This document shows positions 23,778-30,069 of a stretch of DNA of 49,143 bases, piece after piece. The stretch is from a virus, in IMG/VR virus record IMGVR_UViG_3300020000_000022, positions 1 to 49,143 of that record; one strand, written 5' to 3'. The first letter of the stretch is position 1. Every line of letters begins with the position of its first letter. The notes under the pieces were generated by a model. It was not told the origin of the DNA. It worked only from the letters and a program-made list of their open reading frames with translations, and made no database searches. The translations under genes were made by a program, and so were the position numbers.

Positions 23778-23912
23778 TTACCTCGTAATCGAAGGAAAGT
23801 AGAGACGTTGACAGACCTTGCACGTCACGAACAGTCGAATCGATGAGCGCAGGCCCTTTAACGGGATATGCTTTGCGTGTCCAGGGCGGTAGTGGATGAT
23901 AAGGCGCTTCAT
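23778..23912 (-). CDS. Basic microprotein with CxxC
   Basis: This is a 44-residue protein, MKRLIIHYRPGHAKHIPLKG and onward, ending CKVCQRLYFPSITR. It is strongly basic with a single C-x2-C pair. The start overlaps the previous stop as ATGA. It could bind RNA or DNA, or pair with a second half-site to hold zinc. Confidence 0.5.
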   Translation of the reverse strand: MKRLIIHYRPGHAKHIPLKGLRSSIRLFVTCKVCQRLYFPSITR

Positions 23913-24113
23913 ACAACCCGCACCGAGACTAGAAACAATTCGTGTCCTTGCACGCTATCGGTATCGATGTGTGTTCCGTTGTTGTTGTAGTTGCGTTCGT
24001 CTTCGGGATCATGCCTGCGCATCGGCAAGTGTGACGTTTGACCGTATGACGCGGCGCCGTCCACTTTGTTTAAAGTAACGGACGATGCGGTAAATCCGTG
24101 GTTCACCTTCCAT
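23909..24113 (-). CDS. Small conserved phage protein interrupted by a +1 frameshift
   Basis: Started at the ATG at 24113 behind GGGAGAG, the first frame reads MEGEPRIYRIVRYFKQSGRR, then RVIRSNVTLADAQA, and stops at 24009. This matches the start of a small phage family I know as 'YRIVR...GRRRVI...LTLAEAQAH.DPE'. Skipping one base just before that stop gives HDPEDERNYNNNGTHIDTDS in the next frame, ending at 23909. Either a base is missing (mutation or sequencing error) or +1 frameshifting is used. The joined product is about 68 residues. Confidence 0.5.
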
Positions 24114-24303
24114 AGCTGCTCTCCCTTGGTGTCACGTAATCGTCACACGTGGGACAGTAAAAGCTGTCCGCTTCCAGGTGGAGCAAGGTGCCGTCCTTGG
24201 GACAATGCTTACCGTGAGCATGTGGCGCATAGCTGACGCCGGACCATTGCGCGCTATACGTAGGGTCACCGGATTTCTTCGTGGTCGGATGTCGGCCGTT
24301 CAT
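24103..24303 (-). CDS. Small zinc-ribbon protein
   Basis: This is a 66-residue protein, MNGRHPTTKKSGDPTYSAQW and onward. A Cys before PKDG and the later CPTC can coordinate zinc together with nearby His residues. It overlaps the next gene by 11 bases. Probably nucleic-acid binding or an adaptor; unknown. Confidence 0.55.
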   Translation of the reverse strand: MNGRHPTTKKSGDPTYSAQWSGVSYAPHAHGKHCPKDGTLLHLEADSFYCPTCDDYVTPRESSYGR

Positions 24304-24305
24304 GG

Positions 24306-24548
24306 CTAGCGTTTCGTCTCAAATGAGAGTGGCGGCGCATCACTGCCCGGTGTGCGCGCCGACAACAGTACTCTACCGTCTTCGGTCGCGTATCCACTAA
24401 CTTCCAGCGCTCGCACGATACCACCTTCGGAGCGTTGCAGAATGGTCAAGCTAAATCCGCCGTCCTTCGAACGTGGTCCCGTTTCGACGTTGGATTTTGA
24501 ACCATCTACGCTGAGTTCTAGCCAAAAGTTGCGCACATTTCTAGGCAT
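24306..24548 (-). CDS. Conserved small phage protein (GPRSKDGGF motif)
   Basis: This is an 80-residue, mainly beta protein, MPRNVRNFWLELSVDGSKSN and onward. The central motif ETGPRSKDGGFSLTILQR looks like a family I associate with small genes of lytic phages, with no assigned function. Three bases separate it from the following gene. Confidence 0.55.
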   Translation of the reverse strand: MPRNVRNFWLELSVDGSKSNVETGPRSKDGGFSLTILQRSEGGIVRALEVSGYATEDGRVLLSARTPGSDAPPLSFETKR

Positions 24549-24551
24549 GGT

Positions 24552-25202
24552 TTAAGCTCTCTTCCCGTCTTCGGTAAACTCGTATTCATTAGCGCGCATG
24601 GTTTCGTCTATCTGTTCGTCGGAGTTCTGATACTCGTATTCGGTCTCCAGGTTACGGTAAATCCAATCGGCAAAATCCCGGAGTGCAGAGGAGACCGTAT
24701 CGATAGCGTCGGAGGTCATCGGGTTGTCGTCAGTGCGCTCAACATCGACGACAAGCCAATGTCCGCGATGCGTTGCGCTTACCGATGCGGTTAACGCGTA
24801 GAAATTGCGCCGTTGCACATCGGCCAAATCCCGCGCAATTCGGTTTACCTCGTTATTGTGCGCAAAGTCTTTGCCTTCGCCCGTAGGGGCATGGACGGCT
24901 AATTTCTTCACTGCGCCCTTCGCATACGCGTATGTCCCGCTATAGCTGGCGCCTTGACCTTGATGACTAAACCCTTCCCACCATACCTCCGGCGCATACC
25001 GCGTGCTCCCGTTCATGAGTTTTACGGGACGTTGGCGCAGGTTGATACCGATGATATCGGCAATCGTAGCAGCGTCTTCAATGACTGATTCGGCGAAATA
25101 GTTATCGCCATCACTTGCGCGCCGATACCATTCGCGAGCGGTATCCTTCGCAGTGTCGGACAACTCGTCAAACTGGTAAACCTTGGAGACTACTTCTCGC
25201 AT
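24552..25202 (-). CDS. Phage protein of the 'antitoxin of TA stability system' type
   Basis: This is a 216-residue protein, started at 25202 behind AAGGAGA. The N-terminus MREVVSKVYQFDELSDTAKD followed by TAREWYRRA is the hallmark of a widespread phage family often labelled antitoxin of a toxin-antitoxin stability system, without proof of such a function. The middle contains Gly/Tyr-rich beta segments (GFSHQGQGASYSGTYAYAKG). No toxin partner is evident. It is the largest gene of this accessory operon. Confidence 0.6.
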   Translation of the reverse strand: MREVVSKVYQFDELSDTAKDTAREWYRRASDGDNYFAESVIEDAATIADIIGINLRQRPVKLMNGSTRYAPEVWWEGFSHQGQGASYSGTYAYAKGAVKKLAVHAPTGEGKDFAHNNEVNRIARDLADVQRRNFYALTASVSATHRGHWLVVDVERTDDNPMTSDAIDTVSSALRDFADWIYRNLETEYEYQNSDEQIDETMRANEYEFTEDGKRA

Positions 25203-25399
25203 ACGTGGTCTCCTTCGAAGTCTTCTAGGCACCAATCAACCCAAGCTGCATACGTGTCGGGCTGCTCTCCGTCCACCTTGAAACAATCCCAGTCTTCCGG
25301 AGGGTCACTGCTATCGTAGTTGTAGCGCTGTTCCTGTCCACACTCGCTACAGTAGATAACGGTATCAAACGTTCCATCGTCTCCGAGTCTAGCAGCCAT
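25190..25399 (-). CDS. Small acidic protein with CxxC
   Basis: This is a 69-residue protein, MAARLGDDGTFDTVIYCSEC and onward, strongly acidic in its C-terminal half, with one C-x2-C pair and two further Cys residues (DWC, HVC) that could complete a zinc site. It overlaps the next gene by 13 bases. Confidence 0.55.
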   Translation of the reverse strand: MAARLGDDGTFDTVIYCSECGQEQRYNYDSSDPPEDWDCFKVDGEQPDTYAAWVDWCLEDFEGDHVCEK

Positions 25400-25400
25400 A

Positions 25401-25604
25401 TTAACGTCCCTCTAAAAGATATTGCCAGCCTCCGCGGTCAAGACGTTTAGCGCATCGGATAGCGCCTTCGATATCCCCTCTCCAGCCCACTACAATCGCG
25501 TGTGTTGGGCCGTTAACGCGAACCTCATACCCGCGCATAGCGAAACGTGAGCGATAGACGTAAACGTGTTGACCCTCCCACACGATACGCTTCTCGGCAT
25601 CCAT
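25401..25604 (-). CDS. Small hypothetical protein
   Basis: This is a 67-residue basic alpha/beta protein, MDAEKRIVWEGQHVYVYRSR and onward. The preceding gene ends directly at its start, and its stop (TAA) is one base before the next ATG. No domain recognised. Confidence 0.55.
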   Translation of the reverse strand: MDAEKRIVWEGQHVYVYRSRFAMRGYEVRVNGPTHAIVVGWRGDIEGAIRCAKRLDRGGWQYLLEGR

Positions 25605-25829
25605 TTATGCGTCACTCCTAGCCCGCAGGGATGCGCGCACTAGCCTATCCCGATGCGCAGCACCATTGGAGATAAGCTTACGCGTGCGGATATTGTACTT
25701 TTGCGCATCGGTCAGGGTTGGTAGGGTAACCCGATACCCGCTGTAGTCCGTGCCGCATCGCGGGCATACCATGTCGGCGCCTATTTCCTGGAGTTCGACG
25801 GACGACATGAGGCATTCTCCACAATTCAT
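25605..25829 (-). CDS. Zinc-ribbon small protein
   Basis: This is a 74-residue protein, started at 25829 behind GGAGG, MNCGECLMSSVELQEIGADM and onward. C3-x2-C6 and CPRCG form a clear zinc ribbon, followed by a basic tail (RDRLVRASLRARSDA). It is typical of nucleic-acid or protein adaptors. Confidence 0.6.
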   Translation of the reverse strand: MNCGECLMSSVELQEIGADMVCPRCGTDYSGYRVTLPTLTDAQKYNIRTRKLISNGAAHRDRLVRASLRARSDA

Positions 25830-25903
25830 CGCAGTAACCTCCACACTAGCGCGCCGACTATCGACGCGCCGATATACAGCAACAGCGCAAGGCCAGTATT
25901 CAT
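25826..25903 (-). CDS. 25-residue transmembrane microprotein
   Basis: Nearly the whole protein (MNTGLALLLYIGASIVGALV, then WRLLR) is one transmembrane helix with a basic end. Its start overlaps the previous stop as TAATG and its stop overlaps the next start as ATGA, so it is knitted into the operon. It could inhibit or modify a host membrane protein. Confidence 0.5.
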   Translation of the reverse strand: MNTGLALLLYIGASIVGALVWRLLR

Positions 25904-26118
25904 TACACAACCTCGCTAACTTCGGTAGTGCCGAAACCCTCACAACGTTTCCCCAGGTCCGCCACGATAGGCCGTAGAACGGCATCAGCATCCTCTACGC
26001 GGTCAAACCGGGTAGCGCCGTCTACCGTGTTCGGCGCAAATTCGGTGCGCACATAGGACCGTTTAACGCGGGAGACAGCCGTAAGACGAAACTCGTAAAA
26101 CGCGATAACTTTGAACAT
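25903..26118 (-). CDS. Small hypothetical protein, first gene of its cluster
   Basis: This is a 71-residue protein started at the ATG at 26118 (MFKVIAFYEFRLTAVSRVKR); a TTG at 26124 is possible. It is basic in its first half and acidic in its second. It is the first gene after the 490-base noncoding region, from which its promoter must come. Confidence 0.55.
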   Translation of the reverse strand: MFKVIAFYEFRLTAVSRVKRSYVRTEFAPNTVDGATRFDRVEDADAVLRPIVADLGKRCEGFGTTEVSEVV

Positions 26119-26269
26119 GCCCAATTAGATTGCAGTCGGCATACCATCTGCACTACTCAATAGAATCAACAGCTTAGCAACCATCCGACTACCACACCGT
26201 GTGCTGTTTTTCAACACGTGTTACGGAATGGGACACCACTGTCCTAGCGCGTCCCCAATTCCGGACGTT

Positions 26270-26285
26270 GGCATGAATCGTGCCA
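26270..26285 (-). promoter_or_regulatory. Partial sigma-54-like motif before the accessory cluster
   Basis: On the minus strand TGGCACGATTCATGCC keeps the -24 GG and -12 GC at the right spacing but departs from TTGC. It points toward the gene starting at 26118. Weak evidence on its own; it belongs to the recurrent TGGCAC set. Confidence 0.3.
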
Positions 26286-26344
26286 TAGGGAATCCACTCG
26301 GCATGTACCGTTCCAACATACCTGTACCTTCGCCCTATGGACAA

Positions 26345-26368
26345 TCGAGCACTCGACCGTCGAGCACT
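26345..26368. repeat. Direct repeats TCGAGCACT with embedded inverted repeat
   Basis: TCGAGCACT occurs at 26345-26353 and 26360-26368, a 15-base period. CTCGAC-C-GTCGAG (26352-26364) lies between. This is the layout of an iteron or operator pair. Confidence 0.5.
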
Positions 26369-26416
26369 GCACGTATCCCGGCGTCGGCCTGACGGCCTCG
26401 CCTCGCGCCTTGATTG

Positions 26417-26466
26417 GGGTGTCTGTAGGAAATCCTAGCCAGGGGGACCAGGGTGTCTGTAGGAAA
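26417..26466. repeat. 16-base direct repeat GGGTGTCTGTAGGAAA
   Basis: Exact copies lie at 26417-26432 and 26451-26466, a 34-base period. They lie outside any gene, so selection on protein does not explain them. Confidence 0.6.
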
Positions 26467-26616
26467 CGCCAGGACGCCCCACCAGGGCTGCGGAGTGCAT
26501 CTCCGAGTGATGGGGCGCCCTCACGTGTGCGCTGGCGTTACCGGCGCGTGCGGGTCATGGTGTGCCCTCCCAAGAGGTCGCCCGAAGGCGGCTCACAGAG
26601 GGAGTGTGCAAACGCC

Positions 26617-26730
26617 TTACCAGGGGAGCGAGGTCGCGACCATATACGACAGGATGCCCAGGACTACCAGCCCACACAGCAGCAGGGCGGCACCACCCCA
26701 GAAATCGGGGTCGTCGGGGAGCCCGTTCAT
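26617..26730 (-). CDS. 37-residue transmembrane microprotein
   Basis: After MNGLPDDPDFW a single helix (GGAALLLCGLVVLGILSYMV) spans the membrane. The start overlaps the previous stop (ATGA), showing coupling. It is the last gene of its cluster. Function unknown; a host-membrane effector or small holin-like peptide are possible. Confidence 0.5.
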   Translation of the reverse strand: MNGLPDDPDFWGGAALLLCGLVVLGILSYMVATSLPW

Positions 26731-26888
26731 TCCTCTATCCGTGCGAGGTCGCCCGCCAGCTTGTGCAGTTCAATCACAATGGACTGGCACTCCACGGACA
26801 TCTCGGAATTATGCGGGGTGTCCTTGCACAGCAACGCGATGCGGTCCGCCAGTTTCCGCAGTCTGCGATTGAACGTCAGTTTAGTCAC
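26727..26888 (-). CDS. Small helical protein, GTG start
   Basis: This is a 53-residue, largely helical protein with a basic N-terminus (VTKLTFNRRLRKLADRIALL). The GTG overlaps the preceding TGA, and its own stop overlaps the following ATG. Probably real because of this double coupling; unknown function. Confidence 0.5.
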   Translation of the reverse strand: MTKLTFNRRLRKLADRIALLCKDTPHNSEMSVECQSIVIELHKLAGDLARIEE

Positions 26889-27064
26889 GACTTCTTCGGC
26901 GGACGACCCACACGCGGCCGCGGGGCGAACGACTCGATGATGTCGCGAATCCGGTCAGCGGCGCTTTGGTATTCCGCTCGCCGCGCCTCCAGGACCACAC
27001 GCAAATCCTCAAACACCATATCCAGCGGCTCCACCGGCATCCGTAACGCGTTTGACTTGGCCAT
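26885..27064 (-). CDS. Small basic-tailed protein
   Basis: This is a 59-residue protein, MAKSNALRMPVEPLDMVFED and onward. A central helix leads to the C-terminal tail PRPRVGRPPKKS, resembling an AT-hook-like (GRP) DNA-binding element. It starts five bases below the preceding gene. DNA binding is a reasonable guess only. Confidence 0.5.
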   Translation of the reverse strand: MAKSNALRMPVEPLDMVFEDLRVVLEARRAEYQSAADRIRDIIESFAPRPRVGRPPKKS

Positions 27065-27068
27065 ACCG

Positions 27069-27353
27069 TTATCCTCGGATGAGACTGGTCATGTGCTGCG
27101 CCGTCCACTGGCTCACCAGCAGTCGAAGACGCTGTTGAAATCCGCCCTCGCCATACGACGTTGCATACTTGGTGATGCGGGCGAAGTCATCCGCATCAAA
27201 GCGCACGATGCCCGGGCTCTTGGTCACGCGTGAGGCGACGTCCCGCATGAGGGACTGAAACCCACCCTGCCCCTTGATGTCGAGCGAATCGAACGCGCTC
27301 CGGATGTTGGGTGTCACCGCAACCGAGAACATCTTGACCTGTTTCTTGGACAT
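27069..27353 (-). CDS. Small putative DNA-binding protein, first of the minus early cluster
   Basis: This is a 94-residue protein, MSKKQVKMFSVAVTPNIRSA and onward, behind AAGGAG. Helices such as GGFQSLMRDVASRVTK and GGFQQRLRLLVSQWTA and a basic charge suggest nucleic-acid binding. It is divergent from the plus-strand replication operon and its ribosome site lies beside a ten-base inverted repeat, so it may autoregulate. No family recognised. Confidence 0.6.
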   Translation of the reverse strand: MSKKQVKMFSVAVTPNIRSAFDSLDIKGQGGFQSLMRDVASRVTKSPGIVRFDADDFARITKYATSYGEGGFQQRLRLLVSQWTAQHMTSLIRG

Positions 27354-27365
27354 CGTGCTACTCCT

Positions 27366-27412
27366 TGTCAGTTACGTATTTCAACCATCGTGCCATAGAA
27401 CTGTAACTGACA
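27366..27412. promoter_or_regulatory. Ten-base inverted repeat in the divergent control region
   Basis: TGTCAGTTAC (27366-27375) and GTAACTGACA (27403-27412) are perfect inverted copies around a 27-base loop that contains TGGCACGATGGTTGA (minus strand). The left arm borders the ribosome site of the minus-strand gene. It may be an operator for both divergent operons or an mRNA hairpin. Confidence 0.55.
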
Positions 27413-27520
27413 TGCCCGCGGTAATAGGCCCAAAACCGCACGTAACTTATTGTGGTGCAAAATAGTTGGGCTTCTGACTGTCCTCTTTTCCAACAGCGGT
27501 TGTATGAGTACGCGACACGC

Positions 27521-27536
27521 TGGCACCCCGCGTGCA
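27521..27536 (+). promoter_or_regulatory. Sigma-54-like motif before the plus-strand early operon
   Basis: TGGCACCCCGCGTGCA keeps TGGCAC and the -12 GC with the correct ten-base interval, with one mismatch in TTGC. It lies 61 bases before the operon's first ATG in the correct orientation. I see no good sigma-70 site nearby. Confidence 0.4.
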
Positions 27537-27596
27537 GCACTGCACACCGAGACGCGGCCTAGAACCTCAAACCCGCTACCTTGAAGGGAGCCTCGC

Positions 27597-27935
27597 ATGG
27601 CAAAGAAGACGGCGAAGAAGACACGTGTGACTCGGAAGGCGGCACCAGCCCCATCGCGTTACCTCTATGTAGAGGCGCGCGGTTGGTTCCGCAAGGACAA
27701 CAACGTAGACCTCGATGCGGCTGAAATTCTGGACGGGCCTATCTCGTTCGACAGTATCGTGGTGCGCGCGAAGGACGAAGCGGACGCGTATAACCGGGGC
27801 GCCGCGCTCCTCCAGGAACAGCAGTTTGCTGACCCGCAGATGTATGACCAGGGCGACACCACCGACACGGACCCCGCTATCGAGGGCTCCCACGTCTCCG
27901 GTCGTTTCCTCAACGACTACGTGGTGAAGCTGTGA
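27597..27935 (+). CDS. First gene of the replication-side operon; basic N-terminus
   Basis: This is a 112-residue protein starting MAKKTAKKTRVTRKAAPAPS behind GAAGGGAG. The Lys/Ala-rich first 20 residues resemble a histone-like or nucleic-acid-binding tail, followed by a compact alpha/beta domain (RYLYVEARGWFRKDNNVDLD) and an acidic loop. No family recognised. Confidence 0.6.
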   Translation: MAKKTAKKTRVTRKAAPAPSRYLYVEARGWFRKDNNVDLDAAEILDGPISFDSIVVRAKDEADAYNRGAALLQEQQFADPQMYDQGDTTDTDPAIEGSHVSGRFLNDYVVKL

Positions 27936-28129
27936 GTCGCCCACGCCTGATGAACCACGACGAGAGGATGGCCCATCTGGGCCGTCCTTTCCCCATCACG
28001 TATATCCTGCCCGTCAAGCGCTGGGGCGGGGTACAAATCATCCACGACAACCAGTGGATGGACGACGCCAACGCATGGCGCAAACGGTACCGTCAGGAGC
28101 ACGGAATTGAACCGGAGGCGGTACTATGA
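27932..28129 (+). CDS. Small hypothetical protein, GTG start
   Basis: This is a 65-residue protein. The GTG at 27932 overlaps the previous TGA; an ATG at 27950 is the alternative. It is basic and aromatic (FPITYILPVKRWGGVQIIHD). Its end overlaps the next gene as ATGA. Confidence 0.5.
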   Translation: MSRPRLMNHDERMAHLGRPFPITYILPVKRWGGVQIIHDNQWMDDANAWRKRYRQEHGIEPEAVL

Positions 28130-28341
28130 CTGGAACGTATGCGCGCCACAAGACCAACGAGGGACAACTTCGACCACTGGAGGACCGAGTGACTGACAAG
28201 CAGATGGAGCGACGCACGCAGAAGATGGCTACGCGTATCGGGCGAGACCACGCCTTGACCCGTGGCGCCGTGGTGCAGATGGGACAAATCCTCTCACGCG
28301 GCTTGTTCGGCCGCCTGAAGTGGCTCCTGGTGGGGCGATGA
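28126..28341 (+). CDS. Small basic protein
   Basis: This is a 71-residue, strongly basic helical protein, MTGTYARHKTNEGQLRPLED and onward, ending in a hydrophobic/basic segment (LFGRLKWLLVGR). ATGA overlaps on both sides. It may bind nucleic acid or peripheral membrane. Confidence 0.5.
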   Translation: MTGTYARHKTNEGQLRPLEDRVTDKQMERRTQKMATRIGRDHALTRGAVVQMGQILSRGLFGRLKWLLVGR

Positions 28342-28607
28342 CCGACCGCATCCACAGTTGCAAGGAGTCGCCCGATGGCAAGCACCACATCGTGGAGGGC
28401 GAGTACGGCTGCCACTACTGTCACCGGACCGTGTCCTATCTCCAGGACATGGGCTGGAACGCGCCGCACCACGACCCGGATACCTGGGACCACGAGGCCG
28501 ATGTGAACGATGCGAAAGTCGGCCCCAGTCGAGAGACGCTGGACGCCTTCGCCCATGAGGAAGACGCGCGCATCGCTCGCGACTGTTATCGCCACATGTC
28601 GGTATGA
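28338..28607 (+). CDS. His/Cys-rich putative zinc-binding protein
   Basis: This is an 89-residue protein, MTDRIHSCKESPDGKHHIVE and onward, then CHYCHRT. Two or three Cys with several His form a likely zinc-finger. The C-terminal half is acidic and helical. Start overlaps the previous stop (ATGA). Confidence 0.55.
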   Translation: MTDRIHSCKESPDGKHHIVEGEYGCHYCHRTVSYLQDMGWNAPHHDPDTWDHEADVNDAKVGPSRETLDAFAHEEDARIARDCYRHMSV

Positions 28608-28618
28608 TTCGTGCAGTA

Positions 28619-28628
28619 GTACTAGTAC
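28619..28628. promoter_or_regulatory. Perfect palindrome GTACTAGTAC before a winged-helix gene
   Basis: A ten-base palindrome lies 33 bases before the start of the winged-helix gene, a natural place for autoregulation. A short palindrome can arise by chance. Confidence 0.35.
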
Positions 28629-28661
28629 CAACCCTGTAACCCGTACCCTTGTGAGGACAGC

Positions 28662-28853
28662 ATGAACACTCGTCAGCAGACCATTCTCAACGCGCTCCAG
28701 ACCGGCCCCCAGTCGATTCGCTCCCTGGCGGACAGCATCGCACCGTGGGTGCCCTTTGCCAGCGTCCGCCGCAACATCCAGGAGCTTCGTCGCGCCGGGT
28801 ACAACATCAACGACGCGCGCGACAACAACGGTCTCTATCGCCTCGTCGCCTAG
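28662..28853 (+). CDS. Winged helix-turn-helix protein
   Basis: This is a 63-residue protein, MNTRQQTILNALQTGPQSIR and onward, with ribosome site GAGGA. The helix-turn-helix LQTGPQSIRSLADSIAPWVP, the recognition helix FASVRRNIQELRRAG and the final wing NINDARDNNGLYRLV are the classic layout of BirA/replication-type winged helices. A palindrome lies upstream and a terminator follows, so it is a probable small regulator. Confidence 0.65.
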   Translation: MNTRQQTILNALQTGPQSIRSLADSIAPWVPFASVRRNIQELRRAGYNINDARDNNGLYRLVA

Positions 28854-28861
28854 CTCCCCCT

Positions 28862-28893
28862 GAGCCCGTCCTGGTACACACTAGGGCGGGCTC
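28862..28893 (+). terminator. Terminator between the winged-helix gene and helicase
   Basis: GAGCCCGTCCT and AGGGCGGGCTC pair over eleven positions with one wobble and a ten-base loop, eight bases after the stop. It is followed by CTCCTCCTGT, so partial readthrough is likely. Confidence 0.6.
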
Positions 28894-28916
28894 CTCCTGT
28901 ATCGGAGACCCCCTGA

Positions 28917-29897
28917 ATGGCTTTGAACCTCCACCTAACCGCGCCCGGGTCGATGCGCATGTTCTCCACCGCGGAGATGATGCATCTTCCCCCGCCGACA
29001 TGGTTGATTGATAGGATTATCCCCTCCGGTGGACTGGTCGGACTCTACGGCCCTCCCGGAGTGATGAAGAGTTTCGTTGCAGCCGACATTGCCCTCAGCA
29101 TTGCCGCGGGCGGGAAGTGGCAAGGGCACCCTGTCGCACAAGGCTTCCCCCTCTATGTCTGTGCGGAAGGCAGCGCGGGCATGGGGAAGCGGATTAACGG
29201 CTGGCTGGCGTATCGAGGGTTGAAGCCCTCCCAAGCCGCAGCAGCGTGGTTGACCGAGTCAGTCCCGGTCTACGCGGATAGCGATGGCATGGCACGTGTG
29301 ATTGAACGTATTGAGGAGGCAGACATTGTCCCAGACCTTATCGTTATCGACACCTTGGCCCGTTGTTTCGATGGTGACGAGAACCAGCAAGCGGACATGG
29401 GGCGGTTTGTGGCAGGAGTGGACCGTCTGCGCAAGGAGTTTGATGCCACGGTCATTGTCGTCCATCACACACGCCTGGACGGTGACCGTGAACGTGGCAA
29501 TACCGCGTTCCGGGGTGCTGCGGACACCATGCTCTCCCTTAGCAACAAGAAGGGGAAACTCATTCTCACGTGCAACAAGCAAAAGGATGCCGAAGAGTTC
29601 GATGATATCGAATTCCGCATCAAGCAAATGCCCACCCAAGACACTGTCGTCATCGTCAACGAGGCGGGGCAAGAGGTCCGCGTAGAGAGTCGAGCGCGCG
29701 ACATGATGGCGGTTCTGGACGCTGAGGGACCGCTGACCGCCGACGAGTGGCGAGGTATCATGGAGGAACGGTCGAAAATGCCCCGTGCGACCTTTTTCCG
29801 CTACAAGGTGAGACTACAAGGAAATGGCGAAATCATTAAGAAAAACGGCAAGTACAGCGTTCCCGAGTCTCACCTTGAGGGAAATGAGGAGGAGTGA
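28917..29897 (+). CDS. RepA-like hexameric helicase (RecA fold, AAA_25 type)
   Basis: This is a 326-residue protein with Walker A GPPGVMKS at 45-52, Walker B LIVIDTLAR at about 140-150 and a later VIVVHHTRLDGDRERG box. This set matches the RepA/AAA_25 helicases found beside phage and plasmid replication genes. The C-terminal 80 residues (DAEGPLTADEWRGI onward) look like a winged-helix domain, as in RepA-type proteins. It is the likely replicative helicase for this genome, since no DnaB-type helicase is seen. Start ATG follows GGAG at a good distance. Confidence 0.8.
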   Translation: MALNLHLTAPGSMRMFSTAEMMHLPPPTWLIDRIIPSGGLVGLYGPPGVMKSFVAADIALSIAAGGKWQGHPVAQGFPLYVCAEGSAGMGKRINGWLAYRGLKPSQAAAAWLTESVPVYADSDGMARVIERIEEADIVPDLIVIDTLARCFDGDENQQADMGRFVAGVDRLRKEFDATVIVVHHTRLDGDRERGNTAFRGAADTMLSLSNKKGKLILTCNKQKDAEEFDDIEFRIKQMPTQDTVVIVNEAGQEVRVESRARDMMAVLDAEGPLTADEWRGIMEERSKMPRATFFRYKVRLQGNGEIIKKNGKYSVPESHLEGNEEE

Positions 29898-30069
29898 TAC
29901 TAGGGTTTAAGTTGTTGAAAACAAACGTCGTCTGCCTAGCGGAAACCCCCAACCTCCCGGTTACTAGACCGGGAGGGGAGAGTCCCCTAGAGACCAGGAG
30001 TTGGGAATGGGACTACCGGGGTGGAGACGAGATTCAATTGAATACCATAGACGCTATAGGGAGGAATCA
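29898..30069 (+). promoter_or_regulatory. Structured 172-base leader before the RNA-repair operon
   Basis: It holds no gene. Two hairpins follow the helicase stop: CCTCCCGGT/ACCGGGAGG (29953-29976) and AGGGGA-gag-TCCCCT (29974-29988), which share bases and so compete. The 12-base palindrome ATTCAATTGAAT (30032-30043) precedes TATAGG, a weak -10 candidate. The ribosome site AGGGAGGA is strong. A terminator/anti-terminator switch or regulated promoter is possible. Confidence 0.45.

Larger units (their letters stand above)
26125..26616. other. Repeat-rich noncoding region, candidate origin or regulatory RNA
   Basis: No gene fits on either strand. The region holds many inverted repeats: CACAC-C-GTGTG (26195-26205), the palindrome AACACGTGTT (26214-26223), a stem of GGAATGGGAC with GTCCCCAATTCC, CCATAGGG with CCCTATGG, and CTCGAC-C-GTCGAG. 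It also holds two pairs of direct repeats listed separately. It separates two minus-strand gene clusters. An origin, an operator array or a structured RNA are all compatible. Confidence 0.45.

Noticed and set aside
24552-25202. A toxin-antitoxin system
   Set aside because: The family label is historical; no toxin partner is encoded next to it.
26345-26466. CRISPR array
   Set aside because: Only two copies of each repeat, with different spacing and no spacer pattern.
30039-30063. T7-like late promoter (AATACCATAGACGCTATAGGGAGG)
   Set aside because: The TATAGGGAGG end looks T7-like, but the upstream half does not fit, only one copy exists, no phage RNA polymerase gene is present, and GGGAGG is simply the ribosome site of the next gene.
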